Below, one piece after another: positions 10,222 through 19,241 of a stretch of DNA of 64,000 bases. Positions within the stretch are counted from its first letter, which is position 1, and every line of letters begins with the position of its first letter. A model generated the notes under the pieces. It ran no database searches, was not told the origin of the DNA, and saw only the letters and a list, made by a program, of their open reading frames with translations. Source of the stretch: Marinobacter subterrani (GTDB taxonomy: Bacteria > Pseudomonadota > Gammaproteobacteria > Pseudomonadales > Oleiphilaceae). A program made the position numbers and the translations under genes. The stretch spans positions 1,736,001 through 1,800,000 of the forward strand of contig NZ_LFBU01000001.1 in assembly GCF_001045555.1 (NCBI RefSeq). Direction: 5' to 3'.

Positions 10222-11264
10222 AGCAACTCGCCGCTCGCTTCTGCAGGCGCTTCTTCGGCTTCTTTTTTGGAGACCGGCTTCGGCATCAGCTTGTCACGAA
10301 CCGCCGCTTCAATTTCGTTGGCAATATCCAGGTTTTCTTCCAGGAACTTGCAGGCATTGGCCTTACCCTGGCCAATCTTGTCACCCTTGTAGGCGTACCA
10401 GGCACCGGACTTGTCAACAAAGCCTTCCTTCACGCCCATGTCGAGCACCTCAGCCATGTGATAGATGCCCTTGCCGTACATGATCTGGAACTCGGCCTGC
10501 TTGAACGGCGGGGAGACCTTGTTCTTGACCACTTTAACGCGGGTCTCGTTACCGACGACCTCATCGCCGTCCTTCACGGAACCGATGCGGCGGATGTCGA
10601 GGCGGACGGAAGCGTAGAATTTCAGGGCGTTACCACCGGTGGTGGTCTCGGGACTGCCGAACATAACACCGATTTTCATACGGATCTGGTTGATGAAAAT
10701 CATCAGACAGTTGGCGTGCTTGACGTTGCCCGTCAGCTTCCGCAGCGCCTGGGACATCAGTCGCGCCTGCAGGCCAACGTGGCTGTCGCCCATCTCGCCT
10801 TCGATTTCGGCTTTCGGCGTCAGGGCAGCCACGGAATCCACGATGATCACGTCGACCGCGTTGGAGCGCACCAGCATATCGGCAATTTCCAGCGCCTGCT
10901 CACCGGTATCCGGCTGGGAGACCAGCAGATCGTCAACGTTAACGCCCAGCTTTTCCGCATAGATCGGATCCAGAGCGTGCTCGGCATCAACAAAGGCACA
11001 GGTTTTACCTGCTTTTTGAGCCTCGGCAATCACCTGCAGGGTCAATGTGGTTTTACCTGAGCTTTCCGGGCCATAGATTTCACAGATCCGGCCGTAAGGC
11101 AGGCCGCCAATGCCCAGGGCAACGTCCAGCCCGAGGGAGCCGGTGGAGACCGCAGGAATGGCTTCACGGGGCTGATCGCCCATTTTCATCACGGCGCCCT
11201 TGCCGAACTGACGTTCGATCTGGCCCAGTGCTGCGCTCAATGCTTTCTTGCGGTTGTCTTCCAT
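10218..11264 (-). CDS. recA: Recombinase RecA
   Basis: 348 residues, the usual RecA length. The ATG at 11264 ([20 protein letters not shown]) is chosen because it matches the family N terminus; a longer in-frame start at 11294 would add ten unrelated residues. Walker A is GPESSGKT at 65-72; the DNA-binding loop region and acidic C-terminal tail ([12 protein letters not shown]) are present. RecA forms filaments on single-stranded DNA, drives strand exchange and triggers LexA self-cleavage. A LexA box lies 100 bp upstream. The gene follows pncC on the same strand, as in Pseudomonas. No recX follows; instead a convergent small gene overlaps the stop. Confidence 0.99.
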   Translation of the reverse strand: MEDNRKKALSAALGQIERQFGKGAVMKMGDQPREAIPAVSTGSLGLDVALGIGGLPYGRICEIYGPESSGKTTLTLQVIAEAQKAGKTCAFVDAEHALDPIYAEKLGVNVDDLLVSQPDTGEQALEIADMLVRSNAVDVIIVDSVAALTPKAEIEGEMGDSHVGLQARLMSQALRKLTGNVKHANCLMIFINQIRMKIGVMFGSPETTTGGNALKFYASVRLDIRRIGSVKDGDEVVGNETRVKVVKNKVSPPFKQAEFQIMYGKGIYHMAEVLDMGVKEGFVDKSGAWYAYKGDKIGQGKANACKFLEENLDIANEIEAAVRDKLMPKPVSKKEAEEAPAEASGELL

Positions 11265-11363
11265 CAGTGCAAAACCCTCTGTCGCCCGGGCCACCGGAAG
11301 CCTTTGGCACTTCGGCGGCGAAATAGTGAATCGGGAGGCCGTACAGCGTAACCGGCCAATTCC

Positions 11364-11379
11364 CTGTATATTTGAACAG
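11364..11379 (-). promoter_or_regulatory. LexA (SOS) box upstream of recA
   Basis: CTGTATATTTGAACAG matches the gammaproteobacterial LexA consensus CTG-N10-CAG with an AT-rich core. It is 100 bp upstream of the recA start and 51 bp downstream of the pncC stop, so it should give recA its own SOS-inducible promoter. Confidence 0.9.
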
Positions 11380-11430
11380 TATTAAAACATAACCTGCGGA
11401 TGAGACCAACCCCTCCCGATGTGAAAGCGG

Positions 11431-11931
11431 TCAGGGTTCATCGAGAAACCCGTTAACTCCTTGAAGCGCAAAGAGAACGGACTGCCGCCGGACCTGATCC
11501 CGATCACCCTCGAAGTGTTGTACCACCGCCATGGTGGTTGCCGGACTGCTGCCCCAGGCAAACCAGACCGTACCCACGGGCTTTTCCTCGCTACCGCCCC
11601 CGGGCCCTGCCACACCGCTGATGGCAACCGCAATATCGGCACCCGTGGCCACCAGGGCACCGGCCACCATTTCCCGCACCACCGGTTCACTGACGGCACC
11701 GTGTTCATCCAGCGATTTCCGGGTCACTCCCAATAGTCCCTGCTTGGCCTCATTGCTGTAGGTTACCAATCCTCCAAGAACATAAGCCGAGGATCCGGCC
11801 CGGTCGGTCAGTACCTTGGCAACCCAGCCGCCGGTGCAGCTTTCCGCGGTAACAACCGTACGGCCCAGTTGAGCCAATCGCTCACCGAGGCGATTGCCCG
11901 CGTCTTCCAATTCGTGATCGCTGGCCAGCAT
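11431..11931 (-). CDS. pncC: Nicotinamide-nucleotide amidohydrolase PncC (CinA C-terminal domain protein)
   Basis: 166 residues, the single-domain CinA C-terminal type. [21 protein letters not shown] carries the conserved Ser-Cys-Thr-Gly-Gly active-site region, and [11 protein letters not shown] and [12 protein letters not shown] follow as expected. The enzyme deamidates nicotinamide mononucleotide to nicotinate mononucleotide in the NAD salvage pathway. The start ATG (11931) is preceded by AAGGAGG. It lies directly upstream of recA on the same strand and is divergent from mutS, with 81 bp between starts, the same neighbourhood as in Pseudomonas. Confidence 0.92.
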   Translation of the reverse strand: MLASDHELEDAGNRLGERLAQLGRTVVTAESCTGGWVAKVLTDRAGSSAYVLGGLVTYSNEAKQGLLGVTRKSLDEHGAVSEPVVREMVAGALVATGADIAVAISGVAGPGGGSEEKPVGTVWFAWGSSPATTMAVVQHFEGDRDQVRRQSVLFALQGVNGFLDEP

Positions 11932-12012
11932 AATGACCTCCTTCGTTTCATCGCGGCGGTTATTTTCTTACAATTCACGCCTTCATCCAAAGCAAGGCTA
12001 CCGGACCCGTTC

Positions 12013-14646
12013 ATGTCAGCAGCTCAGACCGATCTTTCCAAGCACACCCCGATGATGCAGCAGTACCTGAAGATCAAGGGCCAGCACCCCAGTGAACTGG
12101 TGTTCTACCGCATGGGGGATTTCTACGAGCTGTTCTACGAAGACGCCAAGAAAGCGGCCGAGCTTATGGATATCACCCTCACCGCGCGGGGCCAGTCCGG
12201 GGGCAACCCGATCCCCATGGCGGGCATCCCCTATCACTCCTCTGAGGGTTACATTGCCCGGCTGGTGCGGGCAGGTCAATCCATCGCCATTTGTGAACAG
12301 ATCGGCGACCCGGCGACCAGCAAAGGACCGGTTGACCGGCAGGTGGTGCGGATCGTTACCCCGGGTACCCTGAGTGACGACGCCTACCTGGAAGACCGTC
12401 GCGACAACCTGCTGGTGGCCATCTATAACCATCGGGAACAGTTCGGTTTTGCCTCGCTCGATATCTCCAGCGGTCGCCTTACCGTCTCAGAGCTGGAAAA
12501 CCTGGATGGCCTGCAAGGAGAGCTCCAGCGCCTTCGGCCTGCGGAAATCCTGATCAGTGAGGATTTTCCCTACCAGGAGGTACTGGAAGGCTTTACCGGA
12601 ATTCGCCGCCAGGGCCCCTGGCTGTTCGAACCCGACACAGCGCGGCGGGTGATCACCCAGCAGCTGCAAGTGAGGGATCTGACCGGTTTCGGCTGCGAAG
12701 ACCTGAACCTGGCAGTCTGTGCGGCAGGCTGCCTGCTGCAGTACGCCAAGGAGACCCAGCGCACAGCCCTGCCCCATATTCGCAAGCTGACCCGTGAACG
12801 TCGCGATGAAGCGGTGATCCTGGATGCCGCCAGCCGCCGCAATCTGGAAATCGACACCAACCTGATGGGCGGCCACCAGTACACCCTGGCCTGGGTGATG
12901 GATCGTACCGCCACCTCCATGGGTGGTCGGGAATTGCGGCGCTGGCTGAACCGACCGCTGCGGGATGTGGCGATTGTCCGCCAGCGCCAGCAGGCCGTTT
13001 CGGCGCTCCTGGACGGGTTTCACTACGAACCCGTGCACGATCTGCTGAAAGCCGTGGGGGACATTGAGCGGGTACTGGCACGAGTCGCCCTCCGTTCAGC
13101 ACGACCGCGGGACCTGGCGCGGCTTCGAGACGCCTTCCAGGCCCTGCCAGACCTGCAGGAAACCCTGAAACCGGTCAATTCCCACCATGTCGTCAAGCTG
13201 GCCACCACGATCGGCGAATACCCCGAACTGGCGGACCTGCTGGAGCGATCCATCATCCACAACCCGCCGGTGGTTATCCGTGAGGGCGGCGTCATTCGGG
13301 AAGGCTTCGACGAAGAGCTGGACGAGCTTCGCAACATCAGCGAGAACGCCGGCCAGTACCTACTGGATGTGGAAACCCGGGAACGGGAACGCACCGGCAT
13401 CAGCACTCTGAAGGTAGGCTACAACCGGGTACACGGCTACTACATCGAAATCAGTCGGGCCCAGTCGGACCAGGCGCCGGTGGATTACATTCGCCGGCAG
13501 ACCCTTAAGAACGCCGAGCGCTTCATCACGCCGGAACTGAAGGAGTTCGAGGATAAGGCCCTGAGCGCCAAGAGCCGGGCCCTGGCGCGGGAAAAAGGCC
13601 TGTACGACGAGGTACTGGAAACCGTCGCCGGACAGCTTGCACCCCTGCAGGACGCGGCCCAGGCGCTTGCCGAGCTGGATGTGCTGAGCAATTTTGCCGA
13701 GCGTGCCACCTCCTTGCGCTTTTCGGCCCCGGAATTCAGCGAATCCCCGGGCTTTGACATCGAGCAGGGCCGCCACCCGGTGGTTGAGCAATTGCTGGAT
13801 GAGCCTTTCGTGCCCAATGATCTGCTGATGGATACCCGGAGGCGCATGCTGGTGATCACTGGCCCGAACATGGGCGGTAAATCCACTTACATGCGCCAGG
13901 CGGCACTGATTGCCCTGCTCGCCTACACCGGCAGCTTCGTACCCGCCAACCGCGCGGTGATCGGCCCGGTGGACCGGATCTTCACCCGGATGGGCTCCTC
14001 GGACGACATCGCCGGCGGCCGCTCCACCTTCATGGTGGAAATGACCGAGACCGCCAACATCCTGCATAACGCCACCGAGCACAGTCTGGTTCTGATGGAC
14101 GAAGTGGGCCGCGGCACCAGCACTTTCGATGGCCTGTCACTGGCCTGGGCGACCGCGGAGCACCTGGCCCGGGAAATCCGCTGCTACACCCTGTTTGCCA
14201 CCCACTATTTCGAGCTCACCCAACTGGCCGATGAGCTGCAGCACGCCGTCAATGTGCACCTCACGGCCACCGAGCACGATGACAGCATCGTGTTCCTGCA
14301 CAATGTCCATGACGGCCCGGCCAGCCAGAGTTACGGGCTGCAGGTGGCCAAGCTCGCAGGCGTGCCTCAGGATGTGATCCGCAACGCCAAAACCCAGCTT
14401 TCCCATCTGGAAGGCAGCGCAAGCCCGGCGGCGCCGGCAAAGACGCGCACCACGCCAACAAAAAGCGACGCAGCCCAGCCGGCACCGGCCAGGCAGGTTA
14501 GTGAACCCGTCTATCAGGGCGACATGTTTGCGAGCGTCGAACCAAGCGCCGTGGAAGAAGCCCTCAAAGACCTGGACGTCGACGGATTAACCCCCCGCGA
14601 GGCGATGAACCGGCTGTACGAATTGAAAGCCCTGATGAAGAAATAG
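12013..14646 (+). CDS. mutS: DNA mismatch repair protein MutS
   Basis: 877 residues from the ATG at 12013. The mismatch-binding motif is [14 protein letters not shown] near the N terminus (Phe-Tyr-Glu). The ATPase domain has Walker [10 protein letters not shown] (617-625), the conserved [14 protein letters not shown] segment, Walker [14 protein letters not shown] and the ATHYFEL motif. A Pro/Ala/Thr-rich linker (about 805-835) precedes the C-terminal tetramerisation segment. The longer open frame back to 11869 overlaps pncC and lacks family similarity, so the later start is used. Acts with MutL in post-replicative repair. fdxA follows, as in Pseudomonas. Confidence 0.98.
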   Translation: MSAAQTDLSKHTPMMQQYLKIKGQHPSELVFYRMGDFYELFYEDAKKAAELMDITLTARGQSGGNPIPMAGIPYHSSEGYIARLVRAGQSIAICEQIGDPATSKGPVDRQVVRIVTPGTLSDDAYLEDRRDNLLVAIYNHREQFGFASLDISSGRLTVSELENLDGLQGELQRLRPAEILISEDFPYQEVLEGFTGIRRQGPWLFEPDTARRVITQQLQVRDLTGFGCEDLNLAVCAAGCLLQYAKETQRTALPHIRKLTRERRDEAVILDAASRRNLEIDTNLMGGHQYTLAWVMDRTATSMGGRELRRWLNRPLRDVAIVRQRQQAVSALLDGFHYEPVHDLLKAVGDIERVLARVALRSARPRDLARLRDAFQALPDLQETLKPVNSHHVVKLATTIGEYPELADLLERSIIHNPPVVIREGGVIREGFDEELDELRNISENAGQYLLDVETRERERTGISTLKVGYNRVHGYYIEISRAQSDQAPVDYIRRQTLKNAERFITPELKEFEDKALSAKSRALAREKGLYDEVLETVAGQLAPLQDAAQALAELDVLSNFAERATSLRFSAPEFSESPGFDIEQGRHPVVEQLLDEPFVPNDLLMDTRRRMLVITGPNMGGKSTYMRQAALIALLAYTGSFVPANRAVIGPVDRIFTRMGSSDDIAGGRSTFMVEMTETANILHNATEHSLVLMDEVGRGTSTFDGLSLAWATAEHLAREIRCYTLFATHYFELTQLADELQHAVNVHLTATEHDDSIVFLHNVHDGPASQSYGLQVAKLAGVPQDVIRNAKTQLSHLEGSASPAAPAKTRTTPTKSDAAQPAPARQVSEPVYQGDMFASVEPSAVEEALKDLDVDGLTPREAMNRLYELKALMKK

Positions 14647-14797
14647 CGGAAAATTGATCTGTGTAATAAGGTTATAGCAGCCTAACGCTTGCGGCAGTGC
14701 GGGTCGCTCCCTACAATATCGCGCACCAAAATATAACGGCGGCGCTCGAACGGCGCTCCTGATGAGACTGACCGACCACTGGACCAGGGATCTGACT

Positions 14798-15121
14798 ATG
14801 GCGTTTATCGTTACTGATAACTGCATCAAGTGTAAATACACGGACTGCGTGGAAGTCTGCCCGGTAGACTGCTTCTACGAAGGCCCGAACTTTCTGGTAA
14901 TTGACCCGGACGAGTGTATCGACTGCGCCCTGTGCGAGCCAGAGTGCCCGGCCGAAGCCATCTTCTCGGAAGACGAGCTGCCCGCCGATCAGGTCCAGTT
15001 TGTGGAACTGAATGCCGATCTGGCCGCAAAATGGCCGAACATCACCGAGAAGAAAGACCCGCTGCCGGACGCCGAAGAATGGGATGGCAAGCCGAACAAG
15101 CTCCAGTACCTGGAGAAGTGA
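14798..15121 (+). CDS. fdxA: Seven-iron ferredoxin FdxA
   Basis: 107 residues, the standard FdxA length. [20 protein letters not shown] and the following Cys-Pro-Val-Asp-Cys give the first cluster region, and [12 protein letters not shown] gives the second; the pattern is that of ferredoxins carrying one [3Fe-4S] and one [4Fe-4S] cluster. The C-terminal extension ending [12 protein letters not shown] is typical of the Azotobacter/Pseudomonas type. Cytoplasmic electron carrier; physiological partner not known for most species. A strong terminator follows. Confidence 0.97.
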   Translation: MAFIVTDNCIKCKYTDCVEVCPVDCFYEGPNFLVIDPDECIDCALCEPECPAEAIFSEDELPADQVQFVELNADLAAKWPNITEKKDPLPDAEEWDGKPNKLQYLEK

Positions 15122-15141
15122 TAGCGCAGATCGGGGTATGA

Positions 15142-15170
15142 AAAAGGGAAGCCGCGGCTTCCCTTTTCTT
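15142..15170. terminator. Intrinsic terminator after fdxA
   Basis: A perfect 26-bp palindrome (15142-15167) with a GC core and an A/T-rich base ends in TTTTCTTT on the plus strand and in a T run on the minus strand. It can terminate both fdxA (plus) and the LysE gene (minus), whose stop is at 15194. Confidence 0.88.
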
Positions 15171-15193
15171 TGCCCGATTGATTTTCGAAGGCG

Positions 15194-15832
15194 TCAGATG
15201 CTGGCCAGCTTCGCCCCCATGGCCACGAAGAATCCGCCGGTCAGGCCGTTCAGCACCCGCTTCATCCGTGTGGTCATGCCCAGCCCCCGGAAAGTGACCA
15301 TCACCCAGGCCAGACCGCACTGCCAGAGCATCGCCAGCAGAAAATGCACGCCGGCCAGCATCAGGGACTGCTGAAAGGCGTTACCCGCCGGGTCCACAAA
15401 CTGTGGCAACAGGGCCATATAGAACAGTGCCGTCTTCGGATTCAGTACATTCGACAGCAAGCCCTCCCGGAAGGACACCGCCACGGTCAGCTCCCGGCGG
15501 GCCATCGGCTCCGCGTTTGCCGCCGGTGCGGCACCACGGCGAAGGGCCTGGCGTAGCGAGCCGATGCCCAGCCACACCAGATAACAGGCTCCGGCCCATT
15601 TCAGGGCCGAAAAGGCCCAGGCGGTTTCCACCAGCAGAAGGGAAATACCCAGAGCCGAGAGGGCAGCATGAATGAACAGCCCACTGCAGATACCCACACT
15701 GGTCACGCAACCATCCCGAAAACCGCCACGGCCGGTATTGCGCATCACCAACAGGGTATCAACACCGGGCGTGATGGTAAGCAAGGTAATGGCGACCAGA
15801 TAGGCCCAGAACAGATCCGGGATCAACATCAT
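15194..15832 (-). CDS. LysE/RhtB-family amino acid exporter
   Basis: 212 residues with about six hydrophobic segments. The N-terminal TITPGVDTLLVMRNT matches the conserved LysE signature, followed by Gly-Gly-Arg-Asp-Gly and a second helix (about 40-65). The SNVLNPKTALFYMALLPQFV segment is the second hallmark of the family. It would export an amino acid or homoserine-lactone-like compound across the inner membrane; substrate unpredictable. Two adjacent ATG codons (15832 and 15829) could serve as start; GAGAGG spacing favours the second. Confidence 0.88.
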   Translation of the reverse strand: MMLIPDLFWAYLVAITLLTITPGVDTLLVMRNTGRGGFRDGCVTSVGICSGLFIHAALSALGISLLLVETAWAFSALKWAGACYLVWLGIGSLRQALRRGAAPAANAEPMARRELTVAVSFREGLLSNVLNPKTALFYMALLPQFVDPAGNAFQQSLMLAGVHFLLAMLWQCGLAWVMVTFRGLGMTTRMKRVLNGLTGGFFVAMGAKLASI

Positions 15833-15888
15833 GCCCTCTCAAACTCTGATACGAAACGCTCCAGAAGGCCCGACCCCTCATCGAAAAA

Positions 15889-16923
15889 TCAGGCCTCCTG
15901 CTGGAGAATCCTGCGCACGGCAGCGGATTTGTAAAAAGGTGCAAGCCGCCGACGAAGCAGGGCCTCAACATAACCCTCTTCCCGCAAGACGTCTATAACC
16001 GGAATTGCGTAGGCATCGATCTCCGCCATCACCACTTCCCGGGTGACACCCATGTCCCCCAGCAGATCCGTGATCGGGCGCTCGCCATACTTCACAAACA
16101 GGTGAGAGACCACAGCCCGGGCGCAGCCCTCGAAGTAGCCGGTCTTGCGAAACTGCAGCCAGAACTCGTAACCCAGCACCACAAACTCCTGCAATTCCAC
16201 ATCGCCAAGACCCTCGTGCAGTTCCGCGATGGTGCGGTCCTCCAGCGACACCCAGGCGGCCATCACGCTGTCCCGCAGCTCGTCATCCGACAAGGCACGA
16301 TGCAGGAACTGCTCACTGCGGCTGATCAGGCCGGGCAGGCTGTCCGACAGCCAGGTCTTCAGACGCCGCTCAAAGGTTTCATCCAGACCGGGCACGGCCC
16401 TGTTGGCCATGCGCTTGCCAAACTTCATCATCGAGCCAACACCCGGTACGGACTTGGTGATCAGGTTGTCTTCGTACAGATAGTTGACCAGGCCGTGGTA
16501 GACCACGTTGGACACCAGTTCCTGGTAAACCGGGTGGGCCATGATCTCGCTGATCACCCGGTCGCGCTGCTGCCGAAGTTCCAGAGCCTCCTCGAGAAAG
16601 CCCGTCGCCTGTTCACGGGTGATGATCTCACCCAGGGTGGTTCTGGACTGCACCTCGGCGTTGAGCACTTCGGTGGCCATTTCCGCTGCAAGCTCGGGAA
16701 TGCCGGCATCCAGTTCCATATCCATGACTATGCGCTGGATGACGCCCATCACCTGCTCTTCAGAGGTGATGCGGTTCAGGGTTATCTCACCGGCATAGCC
16801 CCAGAGCTCATCCAGCTCCTGCTCCAGAAACTTGCGCAGCTTTGCGCCTTTGAGCGAGGCCAGCTCATGCTTCACATGCTGCTCCAACAGTTGGCTGGCG
16901 AGATCCGCTTTGCCTTTGGTCAT
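15889..16923 (-). CDS. Conserved-looking protein of unknown function, all-helical
   Basis: 344 residues, soluble, predicted to be almost wholly helical from its heptad-like Leu pattern and many Glu/Arg. The N-terminal part begins MTKGKADLASQLLEQHVKHE. The middle (about 130-165) has a hydrophobic stretch around ELVSNVVYHGLVNYLYEDN followed by a basic GSMMKFGKRMANR segment, which could touch a membrane. No catalytic motif, no known domain recognised. Start chosen as the first ATG of the frame. It stands alone: DegV lies 140 bp upstream on the same strand's far side and LysE 56 bp downstream, with no functional hint from either. Confidence 0.7.
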   Translation of the reverse strand: MTKGKADLASQLLEQHVKHELASLKGAKLRKFLEQELDELWGYAGEITLNRITSEEQVMGVIQRIVMDMELDAGIPELAAEMATEVLNAEVQSRTTLGEIITREQATGFLEEALELRQQRDRVISEIMAHPVYQELVSNVVYHGLVNYLYEDNLITKSVPGVGSMMKFGKRMANRAVPGLDETFERRLKTWLSDSLPGLISRSEQFLHRALSDDELRDSVMAAWVSLEDRTIAELHEGLGDVELQEFVVLGYEFWLQFRKTGYFEGCARAVVSHLFVKYGERPITDLLGDMGVTREVVMAEIDAYAIPVIDVLREEGYVEALLRRRLAPFYKSAAVRRILQQEA

Positions 16924-17019
16924 GGCGTCAGTTGTCCTGTGGTTGGATTAAAAAACAATGCACAGAGGCTAACACGAAGCCCCGGGTCAGCAGTTTGCCA
17001 AAACTACAGGAGAGCGGCT

Positions 17020-17046
17020 GCGGCCGGGCCAGTCGAAGCCGGCCGC
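17020..17046 (-). other. GC-rich inverted repeat downstream of degV-like gene
   Basis: GCGGCCGG (17020-17027) and CCGGCCGC (17039-17046) form a perfect 8-bp stem with an 11-nt loop, 17 nt past the stop of the DegV gene. No T run follows, so it may be an mRNA-end stabiliser or a factor-dependent terminator rather than an intrinsic terminator. Confidence 0.35.
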
Positions 17047-17063
17047 AGGTTATGGTGAGGTGA

Positions 17064-18014
17064 TTACTGGAATTCGCTGAAGCTGTGCGGCTCGGCGGCC
17101 AGCGCCAGGCACAGGCTGCCAGGACCGACGTAGATACTGCTGGTGATGCCCATCTGGGAGAGTAACAGTTCCACGCCATTGCGCTCGCAGGCATCCCGAA
17201 GTCGGTTGAGCCCGGGGAGATCCTCGATCTCGGTCCAGGTCAGGCCACAAGAGAGGCTCACGTAGGGCGTCAACAGGCCGGCTTCCACTCGGGCAGCGGC
17301 ATAATTCATCACCTTCTCCACCGCCATATCAAAACTCCGGGTTTTGACCGCCGGCAAGCCATCTGCGCCCTGCCCGAAGATCACCGGGGTAATGTTCAGC
17401 GCCTTGCCCAGGAAGGCGACCAGCGCCGACACACTCTTGTCGCCACGGCGCCGGGCCCGTTCACGGATATAGTGCAGGTCCCGGGGAATCACGCAGGTGT
17501 AAATCTTGTCGGTAAAGGTTTCGACTTCGTGACGAAGGGCATTCTTCGATAACTTCTGGTCAATCAGGCTGAGGGTGTGCGCCGCCAGCAAGCCCTGGCC
17601 GGCAAAAATCTGTTTGCTGTCAATCACCCGCATGAAGAACCGGCCCTCGCGTCCCGCCGCGTCCCGCGCCTTCTGGTAATTCGACAGCACGCTGTTCATG
17701 GCCTCGGTAGCGTTCTGGAAAATCAGGCTTCGGGTTTTTGTGACCGTTTCACAAATGGCGAGATCAAACTGGGTAACAATTTTTTCCATGAACAGATCAT
17801 GGATCTGCTCGGCGGTGTAAGCCCGAGTTTCCGCCTGGTGGCCTTTCTGCAGCAAGCCACTCTGGTAAAACTCCTGGGTTCGCACCGGGTCATGCTCGTC
17901 GGTGTAGGTCTGGCCGTCAATCACCGCAGTAACAGGAAGGATGAACAGGTCGTGTTTGCGGCTGAATTCGTAAGGCAGGTCACAGGCAGAATCAACGATC
18001 AAACCAACTCGCAT
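17064..18014 (-). CDS. DegV-family fatty-acid-binding protein
   Basis: 316 residues. The N terminus MRVGLIVDSACDLPYEF is the DegV signature, with the Asp-Ser pair at the start of the ligand site, and the C-terminal domain holds VSLSCGLTWTEIEDLPGL and ITSSIYVGPGSLCLAL, matching the family end. DegV proteins bind a fatty acid and in Gram-positive bacteria serve as FakB partners of a FakA kinase; no FakA homologue is visible here. This protein is longer than most DegV members (about 280), with an insertion in the middle. Role here unknown. Confidence 0.8.
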   Translation of the reverse strand: MRVGLIVDSACDLPYEFSRKHDLFILPVTAVIDGQTYTDEHDPVRTQEFYQSGLLQKGHQAETRAYTAEQIHDLFMEKIVTQFDLAICETVTKTRSLIFQNATEAMNSVLSNYQKARDAAGREGRFFMRVIDSKQIFAGQGLLAAHTLSLIDQKLSKNALRHEVETFTDKIYTCVIPRDLHYIRERARRRGDKSVSALVAFLGKALNITPVIFGQGADGLPAVKTRSFDMAVEKVMNYAAARVEAGLLTPYVSLSCGLTWTEIEDLPGLNRLRDACERNGVELLLSQMGITSSIYVGPGSLCLALAAEPHSFSEFQ

Positions 18015-18110
18015 GGTGGGCCTCCAGCTCAGGGCTGCCCCTTAACCGGAAGCGCCCTTTCTTGTCATTATTTTTTATGCCGATCAGTCTTGCATAACCT
18101 GGCCGGAATT

Positions 18111-18959
18111 TCAGCACCCCTCCGGTTTTCCTGCAGAGAATGTCATATCCAGCTCGCGGAGGTTGCGCCTGAGGAGTTCCCGGTTGTCCTGCTGCCAGGG
18201 GTGAAAGCCCTCGCGAAAGTAGGCCAGAAATTCCGGCAGGCACTGGCGCAGAACCCCGGGCTTGCCCCAGAGAAAATTGATGCCGCCGGCCCAGGTACGG
18301 AGGCTCCAGAGTTTGCCATCCGCCTTCAGAAGGCTGCAGGTGTTCAGGAAGGTGTACTTGAAGAAGTTCCAGGTAACGAACAGGAAGACAACCCGACGCA
18401 GTCGTTCATTGCCGACGCATTGCCGGTAAACGTCAAAGGCAACGGATTTATGTTCGGTTTCCTCGATGGCGTGCCAGCGCCAGAGCTGTGCCATGGCCGG
18501 GGAGGCCCCTTCCATCCACTCCGGATGACTCAGGATGGCATTGGCCAGAACGGCTGTGTAATGTTCGGCACCACAGGTGCCCGCGAGCTGCCGGCTCGGT
18601 GGCAGCTTTGTCACCCATTCCATGTGTTTTCGGAACCGCCTGTCCAGGGCATCAATATCATAGCCCCGGGCCTTCAGTGCCTCGTTGTAGCCCTTGTGTT
18701 CGCGGCTATGGAGCGCCTCCTGGCCAATGAAGCCGCGAATCTCGGCCTTCAGCTTGGGGTCGTCGATCCGGTCCCGGTACAGACGAACGGCATCGATGAA
18801 CTGCTGCTCTCCGTCCGGAAACTGTAGCGAGAGGGCATTGAAAAACGCCGTCCGGAAGGCGTCGTTGCCGTGCCAGAGCGTTTTAAGATCTTCACTGACA
18901 TCAAACCGCAGATGCCTCGGCTCAACGGACACGCCCTCGGGCGTGGAGCTGATGGTCAT
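18111..18959 (-). CDS. Metal-dependent hydrolase family protein (PF10118-like)
   Basis: 282 residues. The pattern FIGQEALHSREHKGYNEAL, an internal AEHYTA and WHAIEETEHKSVAFDV gives paired Glu-xx-His motifs that would coordinate a di-metal centre, as expected for the family annotated as predicted metal-dependent hydrolases. The helical bundle and the ferritin-like spacing of these motifs suggest an oxygenase-like fold, but no activity is established. The start ATG (18959) is preceded by CAGGAGGCAG, a near-perfect ribosome-binding site. It lies between degV and an acyl-CoA synthetase gene, so a lipid-related role is possible (inference). Confidence 0.72.
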   Translation of the reverse strand: MTISSTPEGVSVEPRHLRFDVSEDLKTLWHGNDAFRTAFFNALSLQFPDGEQQFIDAVRLYRDRIDDPKLKAEIRGFIGQEALHSREHKGYNEALKARGYDIDALDRRFRKHMEWVTKLPPSRQLAGTCGAEHYTAVLANAILSHPEWMEGASPAMAQLWRWHAIEETEHKSVAFDVYRQCVGNERLRRVVFLFVTWNFFKYTFLNTCSLLKADGKLWSLRTWAGGINFLWGKPGVLRQCLPEFLAYFREGFHPWQQDNRELLRRNLRELDMTFSAGKPEGC

Positions 18960-19241
18960 GACTGCCTCCTGTTTTTTAATCTTGTTATCCGTAATGAACA
19001 GTGGAGAAAAATTGATCAGCGCCGATCAGTTTAAACCTGAAATCCGGGACGAAGGAAGGGAACCCGGGTAAAGCTTCGACAAATTGTCACAAAATGACAT
19101 ATCGCCAAAACCGAGCCCGGAGATTGAAACCGGAAACCAGCAGCCAGGAAGAAAAAAGGAGGCACAAGGCCTCCGAAGGACACACAGGGGGTTGGCGACA
19201 GAGGCGCTGGCTGCACCAGAGCGGCGCCGCCAGCCAGCGAA
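18960..19241. other. Intergenic region between acyl-CoA synthetase and PF10118 genes
   Basis: 282 bp. It holds the terminator of the acyl-CoA synthetase gene (19151-19174) and, nearer 18960, the promoter region of the downstream minus-strand gene. I see nothing else. Confidence 0.4.
19151..19174 (-). terminator. Intrinsic terminator of acyl-CoA synthetase gene
   Basis: On the minus strand GGAGGC-CTTGT-GCCTCC is followed at once by TTTTTTC. Stem arms are 19169-19174 and 19158-19163. It lies 67 bp past the stop of the acyl-CoA synthetase gene. Confidence 0.82.

Noticed and set aside
10458..11060. 200-codon frame opposite recA
   Set aside because: Lies wholly within recA; no ribosome-binding site and no family resemblance.
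15142..15167. Perfect 26-bp palindrome considered as a regulator site
   Set aside because: It is followed by a T run on both strands and lies between convergent gene ends, so a bidirectional terminator explains it.
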